From Laburnicola sp. R22_1 (taxonomy: Eukaryota; Ascomycota; Dothideomycetes; Pleosporales; Didymosphaeriaceae): a DNA stretch of 64,000 nt. The translations under genes were made by a program, and so were the position numbers. The notes under the pieces are model-generated. The model saw nothing but the letters and a program-made list of their open reading frames with translations. It was not told where the DNA came from and searched no databases. Where the stretch lies: the NCBI GenBank assembly GCA_014281115.1, contig JACONQ010000018.1:930001-994000 (forward strand), read 5' to 3'. Positions 57,099-64,000 of the stretch are shown here, in pieces (position 1 is the first letter of the stretch; each line of letters begins with the position of its first letter).

Positions 57099-59219
57099 CA
57101 GTAGGATGACACACAAAAAGCGTCTAGTAAAAAGATACCTTTTTAAAAGTTATATAACTAGGTGAGTTTTAATACTATGTAAATAAAATGTATACCGTTT
57201 TAAGGAGAAGGTTTAGGAGATTTAGTATAGAAGGTTAGCAAGAGCTTAGTAATTAGTGCTAACTAGAGGTATCTTAGTAAAGTTAAGGGAATTTTTTTCT
57301 TCAAACTTTGACCCTATATAACTTTTTTTTCTACGTAGATAAAATTCTATAACTTACATATATTATGGTTTAGTCTATAAGGACTATATAACCTAATTTT
57401 TATTATAGGTCTATTCATAGAAATAATAATTATAAGAAAAAGATAAAAGTTAATTAAAATTAAACAATTAGATAGAACTAGTAAATAATATATAACTAGT
57501 ACTTAGTATACCATCCTTTAGCCTCTATAACGTCATTATAATGCTTAGGCAAAGATAGTATACAATGATCTATAGCCTCCTGTGGAATTAAATCCCACTC
57601 CTCTTGTATAGCTCTTTTAAAGGCTTCTACACTAGATTTACTAGTGCCAAAGCCTAAAGAAGCCCTATTTCTTTTCCTAGCCTATCTTTTAATAGACTCC
57701 AAACGTTTTCTATAGGATTTAAGTCTGGCGAATAGGGTGGATGCCCAAAAACAAAGACTTTATTCCTAGAAAACCACCTTTTCACCTGTGGAGTTCCGTG
57801 GATCTTCGAATTATCCTGTTGAAATTTCCAGCCTAGTTATAATTAGTATAAAGAATAAGATTATAAAAATATAATATATATATATATATATATATTATAT
57901 ATTAAAAGAAAAAGCAAAAAGAAGAAAAAGGGGTACTTTACTTACCTCTTTTTAAAAGAGGTTTTAAGATAGAATTTAAACACTCCTGTATATATCTAGT
58001 GTTATTAAAGGTCCTAGTTTTAATAGAGTCCCTTAAAAACACTAGTTTAGAACGTTCTCCTATCCAAATACAGTCCCAGACTGAGATAGAAATATCTCGC
58101 GCTTTCAGTGAATTAGTACTAGCTCGAAAAAAAAGATATAAAAAAAGTAAAATAGCCCAATTATAGAGAAAAACGGGCTCTATAATTCTAGAATTTAAAA
58201 AAAATTAATAACTTACTAGTTGTTCGGTTTTTGCGCTGTTCAGGCCTAATTTTCGATTTTCCCCTTTTTCTTATATATTCTTGCCTATTACCATGCCCCC
58301 TTTGGATAGTAGGCTCGTCAGAAAATATAACTTTAGCAAAGTTAATATTTTCTAGCTCCTTAACTATCTCTTTAGCCCAGAATTCTCTTCTTTTAGCTCT
58401 TTCTTTAGTTAAATAGGCCTTTTTCTTAGAGACGTTAAAATAATAGTCTTCTCCTTTTAAAACTCTCTATAACGTCCTCTTAGTAAAGCCAAAACTATTC
58501 TCTTCTAATAGCCTCTTATTTGTCTTCTTAGGGCTTTTAGTTAAATCTCTATTAATAACTCTTTTCTCCCTAGAAGTAACCTTAGTTACTCTCCCTTGTT
58601 TTACTCCTTTTAATAAGTTATCTCTCTTATTTTTCTTATTAATACGTCTAATAGCAGTCTTAATAGATTGTAGAGGCTTATTAAGAGTAGTAGCAATAGT
58701 AGAATTAGAAGTATTTTCTTTTTTAAATAAAGAAACTTGACTTTCGAGTTTTGACAATTTTGGCTCCATTCGAGGAAATACAAAAGAGAAAATTTACTAG
58801 ACAAAAGATATTTTATTATACTATAATCTTAGTAATAAATCACGTGATTTAATTAACTTTTAGAATCACGTCATTTTTTAACCTTAAATAATTTCTTAAT
58901 TAAGTTATATAAGTACTCCGACATTTTGCTTACGTAATCTACACTAGGCCTGGAATAGCTAGTAAAACAGTAGCCTAGTAGCATACTAAATAAAAAAGTC
59001 ATAACGCCTTAAAAATTGACTTTTTAGAAACACTAAGTTTAGAGATAGATACCTTAAGGACCCTGCTTAGTAAGCACGTAGCTAGTACCAAATCTTAATC
59101 TCCTATATTTCCTCTTTAAAACCGTATACTGTTTATTTACATAGTATTAAAACTCACTTAGTTATATAACTTTTAAAAAGGTATCTTTTTACTAGGCGCT
59201 TTTTGGTGTCACCCTACTG
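57099..59219 (-). mobile_element. Tc1/mariner-type transposon N
   Basis: TA at 57097-57098 and 59220-59221. Inverted repeats exceed 100 bp, beginning CAGTAGGATGACAC on the left and, inverted, CAGTAGGGTGACAC on the right, followed by AAAAAGATACCTTTTTAAAA. No 17-bp duplicated core. Length 2121 bp. An (AT)n run lies at 57870-57900. Compared with the surrounding repeats its coding region is well preserved. Confidence 0.93.
57496..58769 (-). pseudogene. Tc1-type transposase of N, few lesions
   Basis: Start ATG at 58767-58769 (MEPKLSKLESQVSLFKKENT). A helix-turn-helix domain (NSTIATTLNKPLQSIKTAIR, then REKRVINRDLTKSPKKTNKR) covers about residues 1-100. A TAG at 58467-58469 replaces an expected Trp before RVLKGEDYYF. 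The first catalytic Asp lies in VIFSDE (near 58320) and the last block in GHPPYSPDLNPIENVWSLLK (near 57700). The product ends in KHYNDVIEAKGWYTKY and a TAG at 57496-57498. The stretch with the AT run (about 57840-57960) breaks the frame and may be an insertion or intron. Tc1 transposases are about 340 residues, which fits. Confidence 0.88.
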
Positions 59220-59530
59220 TATAAGAAATAAACTAAGTAAAAAGAACTTTATATATATATTATATTATTGTCGTAATCTTATTGTTAACTATGCAATCTT
59301 ACCCTTAACTACTACTAGCTAGACTACTACTCTACTATTACTAAGCCTAATTGCGCCTCTAATAAATAGTACTAAAGTATAATAAATAGTTACTTAATAA
59401 ATCTTCTTACTAACTAGAGTAGACTAACTAGATTAGGAGGCGTACAAATAAGAGAATAATAAATAGATAAGGTAAATATTAGTAAGTAGATAGTTAATAT
59501 AGAGGAAGGGAGAACTATTAATAACTTTTT

Positions 59531-59649
59531 ATTATTACCTTTTTACGCCTTTGTTAATTACTAAGTAGGGGGCTCTGCTTTTTTTATTATGTTATTTGAG
59601 ATGAAAGCCTTTGTCGTCCTACTCCTAGGTAGATAAAATAACGCCACAT
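59531..59649 (+). repeat. Dispersed repeat S
   Basis: Full-length copy with AATTACTAAGTAGGGGGCTC and GTCGTCCTACTCCTAGGTAG, ending AACGCCACAT; one of the best-preserved copies. Confidence 0.75.
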
Positions 59650-60301
59650 ATTAATAGTAATCTTAAAATAAAAAGTTGCTAGTGTCTGTATACTATATAG
59701 GCAATGGCATCTAAGAGGGTTAAGGTTTTAATATTATTACACAATAGCATTATAGAGGGATTATATAATGCCTATATGCTATAGCCTATACGTTATAGAA
59801 TCTTCTTCTTTCTATTTACACTCTTTCTAGAGATAAGCAATTAATACTAAGTTGTTTTATTATATTATTTTCTTTTCTTATATAATTACTATATACACCC
59901 TCTATACTTGCTAGTATAGAGTATTAGATATTAATGTCTATATAGCTAGCTGTAGAGCCTATTTAATAACTATAGCTCTTTTAAGCTTACGCACGTATTT
60001 GCTTTTTTAATAAATAACTTTACTAATAATAAGATTATAAATTTTAGTTTAATTAGGCTTCTAATTTTTTTCTATATAGTTATTAATTTAGAAAACTATA
60101 TATTATATTCTACTTATATCTACCCTAAATATAACTTAAAAAGTGGATATTTTATAGGTACTATTTTAGAATAATACACCTTTAAAGAATTAAGAAGCGT
60201 CTTAACTATAAAAGTATATTTAGAACTAAAAGTAAAGTTATTAAATATAAATATATTTAGACAATAAAGTATTATAAGTAGAGAGATAAGTAAAGATAGA
60301 T

Positions 60302-60412
60302 ATGTGTGGCGTTAATTAAACCTACCTAGGGATAGGACGACAAAGGCTTTTATCTTAATTAACATAACAAAAATGCAGAGCCCCCTACTTAGTAATTAAA
60401 AACAGCGTAAAT
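60302..60412 (-). repeat. Dispersed repeat S
   Basis: Inverted copy beginning TGTGTGGCGTTAATT, containing GGACGACAAAGGCTTTTATC. Confidence 0.75.
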
Positions 60413-60955
60413 AGTAGTATATAGCTTAAATATAATATATTAGTATCTTTATGCTACTTTTATATTAGTAATAGTGTTAATTTTAAAACTTAAAGTACTC
60501 ATATTTAACTTAGAATTTTTCTAAGTATTATTAAAGCCTAAGTCTACTAAATAAAATGAAAAGGGCTATAAGAATAGGCAGCTATTAAAAGTCCTTTTAA
60601 GAATTTAAGCTTATATATTAAAGTACTAGTAACTTTAAATAAAGTAGTAAGTACAGCATATAGAAAATCTACTATTAAAACTTAAATTATAATATATATT
60701 CTATTATATTTACTAAGTAAAAACTCTTTAAATAGGTATAATAGGGTACTACTTAAAGTTCTATAAAAGCTTATTGTAACTTTATAATTATAGCAGCAGC
60801 TATTTTAGAATTATAAGCTTCCTTTTTAGTATTAGAGTATTAGGCTTAGTAGGTAAGATAGATATTAATTAAGATTATAAAATTATGGCTTACTAATAAA
60901 TAAAAGAATTAGTATCTTAAGCTTTAGTAGCTTAAGCTTTTAATTATTTGTAGTT

Positions 60956-62045
60956 TATTTTTTTGCGACTAAGGGGTTTCTAATAAAAATATTATAATAA
61001 TAGCAGTTATCCCTCCTACTATTATTAACATAGAAAAGCGTTTTAAGGTAGTGTTAATAAAAAGAGGTTAGCGTATTGGCCTAAGCTTGCTAAGCGAGCT
61101 TAGCGCGCCCACTCTAATAAAAAAATAATCTATATGCAAAATATAGTAAGTCTACATTACTATACTAGTTTAGAGTAAAGAAGAAATAAAAAGGTGCTTA
61201 TTATAACTATTATCTCCCTTCTTTACTATTATTTTTAAAGTTATTACTAAAGGCAATAGCTATTATAATAGTAGGTTTATGCTACTTATAAAATATATAG
61301 TAGATAGAAGCTTATATACTATAAGTACACTAACACTCTATCTTTGTATTAAAGTTAACTTTAAAAAGACTTTTACTACTATTTCTATTACTCTATTTTC
61401 TACTATCTTCCTAGGCCCAAGTGCTAATGCTAATGCTAATACTAATGCCGCCTAAAAGTACGCTCTAATAATCTATCTGCTTAAAGTTACTAGATCTATA
61501 CTAGAATACTACTCTATTTAAGACGTAATTAATAAGAAGTAACAAGTATACTTTACCCTATATAAGGTAGTTCTAGTATACTAGTTAGGCTAGTAATAAA
61601 TTAGTAACTTAAGACGTAAGAAGTATACAAAGTTCCTACTATAGTTTTTTACATTACTACTAGTTACAAAGGCGGTAATAGAGGGCGACAAGATTAAAAA
61701 AAAGAAAAATAAGGTATTTATTAATAAGTTACTAGGGGAGGAGAGTATTGTGTAAATATATTATATTCTTATAGTTATTATAGCATTAAATAAGCATAAT
61801 GCATAAGTAGCACAATTGCTAATAATAGTAATAATAGAATAAGTTAGTCTACTATATACGCTGTAAGTAAATTTAATAGCTATTAAAGCGCTTATAAATA
61901 ATAGAATGCAAGTGCGCAGTTTATATGTAAACTATTATTGCGTTAGCGAAGACTAGGAGTAGACTGTATTTTTAGACGCTGTACTAGAGCGGTATTTCCA
62001 TCCTAACCTACGCAGGCTTAATTTAAAAATGTATTAAGAAAGGTA
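60956..62045 (+). repeat. Repeat family T/M, continuous copy
   Basis: Contains in one run the pieces that are separated at 25830-26405 and 28195-28745. Includes CTAAGCTTGCTAAGCGAGCT, a near palindrome, around 61080-61100. Frames are broken by stops and no product is recognised. Confidence 0.6.
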
Positions 62046-62120
62046 ATTAACACTAATAAACAATGCGACTTAATTATTTATAATAATAAAAGTATATAAA
62101 GCTTATAAAGCTTATATATA

Positions 62121-62199
62121 GCGTTAATTTGTCTACCTAGGAGTAGGACGACAAAAGCTTTCCTCTTAAATAACATAAAAAAAGGAGAGTCCCCTGCAT
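62121..62199 (-). repeat. Dispersed repeat S, truncated
   Basis: Inverted copy with GCGTTAATTTGTCTACCTAG and GGACGACAAAAGC; stops at the CCCCT part. Confidence 0.6.
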
Positions 62200-62589
62200 A
62201 AAGCTTATATAATTTCTAAATTTATAGTTTAAAATTTTTTTTACTTTAGAAGTCTATACTTATTAGTAATCGAAAAAGCTAGATATTAATAGTATAATAT
62301 ACGATTATAGATAATAAGGTTTAAAGACTAAGAAGAACAAGCTAAAGAAAGGCTAAAGAAAATTTTAAGCTTATATAATAATAAGTTAAGCTTGCAAATA
62401 AATAAGTCTAGGAAGAGAGTTAAAGAAAGCGCTTACGCTTTTATTTATACTATAAATAAAGTGTAATATTAACTTTAAAGTTAGTATATGCGCACTATTT
62501 AAGTGCTTATAGTATAATACTATTTTATTATAAACTTATAATAGGTTTTTACGCCTTATTTCTACGCTATTAGTAGGCTTATTATTATT

Positions 62590-63430
62590 ATAGCTTTTTT
62601 TGTAAACAAAGTTGCATCCCACAACTATACTATACTAACAAAATCTAGCTATAACCGTTTTCTCTATATATTAGGTTTATAAAATAGATATTGTATAACT
62701 ATATATAAAAGTAAATAGTTTATAAGCGCTTATTTATCTAGTACCTTATAATTCTATCTACCTATAATAGTAACTTAGTTATATTAGCGTAAACTATAGT
62801 TAAGAAAAAGACTCATTACTACTACTAACTATTATTTAACACTTCTTTTTATATTAAAGGGAGCTCTAATTCTACTATTTACTTTATAATAACTAAGTAG
62901 CTAAGTAACTAAACAATACTACTATATTATAACTATACTTTTAAGCTAGATTTATCTTAATTTACACTATAGAAATTAGTAATATTAAAACTATTAATAT
63001 ATTACCTACTAAGAGGATAGGTAAAGTTAGAAAAATAGTATAAAAGCTAGGCCTAGAAAGATAAGAAGAGAAAAATATAAGTAACTATTAAAGCTACTTT
63101 TACTTATAAGCTATATTATATAATACTTTAGTATATTATTTATATACTTACTACTCTTATAGTTAATATTAACTATTATAAAAGTAAAGTAAGGATAAAT
63201 ATAGGTAATTAAAAACGTTAACTAAGCTACTTACTACTATAAATAATAATACGTTTCTTAAGAATAAAAAAGAGTATAGGGATAAAAGCGTGTAGTAGCT
63301 AGCTAATATCTAATAGCTAGTATAATAGCTATAGAAAAGGGGGTGTTACTAAGTTAATCTTAAAATTAAATAATTTTCTTTTAATTATATAATCTAACTA
63401 TAAAGTACCTATAGATCTTAGTTAAGACTA
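62590..63430 (+). repeat. Repeat family R, copy 2
   Basis: Left edge TTTTTTTGTAAACAAAGTTG, then ACTAGCTATAACC-type sequence as in copy 1. It ends at the block CTATAAAGTACCTATAGATC, followed by TTAGTTAAGAC. Confidence 0.55.
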
Positions 63431-63544
63431 TTATTATTGCTTACCTAGAGGGTGTATTATAGAAATAAGGCTTTATAGTTATATACATAGGGCTTATATA
63501 ATATTTCTAAGCTTAGCTAAAATAGCTAAAAGCTTATTTATATA

Positions 63545-64000
63545 TTAGCCTCACGGTCTTAACTAAGTCTCACAGGTACTTTATAGTTAGATTATATAAT
63601 TAAGAAACTTTTTAATTTTAGAAATACCGCAGTTATAGGTAATTACCGCCTATAGCTAGTTTAGCAGCTTTTAAACATTGTTTAACTACTTAGCACCTTC
63701 CTTATTATACTCCTTTAGCTTCTAAAGAAACTTATTATTATCTATAGTATTAAGTAGCCTTATTAGATTCCTCCTCTACTACGCGATATATCCTAGGTTC
63801 GCCTTAGTCTATTAAGCAGTCCCTACGCGCATTGTTAATATATACATAACCTAAGCTAGCAAATAGTAGTATAGACTATATATATTACGTAGCAATCTAG
63901 TATAAGTAACTTAACTAGAAGCTTATTACTATTAGCTATCTTAAGCTTTAGCTTTCTTTTAGCGATAATTACATGCTTATTAATTATTTTTTAGAAATAT
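63545..64000 (-). repeat. Repeat family R, copy 3 (inverted, runs off window)
   Basis: Inverse of 56330-56730, sharing the TATATAATTAAGAAACTTTT region and the cluster TAGCTTCTAAAGAAACTTAT. With copy 2 it makes a large inverted arrangement about a ~110-bp centre. Confidence 0.55.

Larger units (their letters stand above)
59222..60955. repeat. AT-rich block, repeat debris
   Basis: No gene. Two S copies (59531-59649 and 60302-60412, opposite orientations) are the only recognisable features; the rest has dense stops. Confidence 0.5.

Noticed and set aside
1..64000. CRISPR array or bacterial operon
   Set aside because: Spliced genes, RIP and fungal transposons show a eukaryotic (ascomycete) source; none of the repeats has a repeat-spacer structure.

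Overview
The window reads as nuclear DNA of a filamentous ascomycete (Pezizomycotina, most likely a Dothideomycete; the species cannot be fixed from sequence alone). Islands of balanced base composition carry spliced genes with short introns (about 43-80 nt, GT...AG). They are separated by long AT- and TpA-rich blocks that are almost wholly decayed transposons. Coding remnants in those blocks are broken mostly by TAG codons where related copies have TGG or CAG, the signature of repeat-induced point mutation (RIP).

Layout. 1-1310: balanced DNA, no gene recognised. 1385-3735: hAT transposase remnant (-). 4663-7242: oligopeptide (OPT) transporter (+). 7590-9381: pogo-like transposon P, ending 25 bp before the next start codon. 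9407-11233: secreted amidase (+). 11218-12373: 2-oxoglutarate/Fe(II) oxygenase (+). 12675-14419: flavin monooxygenase pseudogene (-), cut at its 5' end by AT-rich repeat. 14420-32163: AT-rich repeat block with pogo-like elements E2 and F, LTR-type element H, and several dispersed families. 32164-43185: a nest in which pogo-like element E contains element A, which contains elements B and C (side by side) and hAT element D. 43375-44723: rhodopsin-domain membrane protein pseudogene (+). 45077-46291: ACMSD-type amidohydrolase (-). 47254-48945: secreted GH47 alpha-mannosidase-like protein (+). 49331-64000: repeat block with pogo-like elements G and K and Tc1-type element N, plus a small gene-less balanced island at 54660-55850.

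The first island (OPT transporter, amidase, oxygenase, flavin monooxygenase) could be a small uptake/catabolic or secondary-metabolism neighbourhood that is now decaying, but shared function is inference only. The second island (rhodopsin-domain protein, decarboxylase-type amidohydrolase, GH47) shows no clear common pathway.

The most striking observation is that nine pogo/Fot1-like elements of several families (P, E2, F, E, A, B, C, G, K) have terminal inverted repeats built the same way: a TA target duplication, a 12-18 nt lead, then a family-specific motif present twice at exactly 17 bp spacing. The motif differs between families but the spacing does not. The Tc1-type element N and hAT element D lack it. 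Seventeen bp is also the size of the CENP-B box, bound by a protein derived from pogo-type transposases, so the spacing may reflect tandem binding of the transposase DNA-binding domain.
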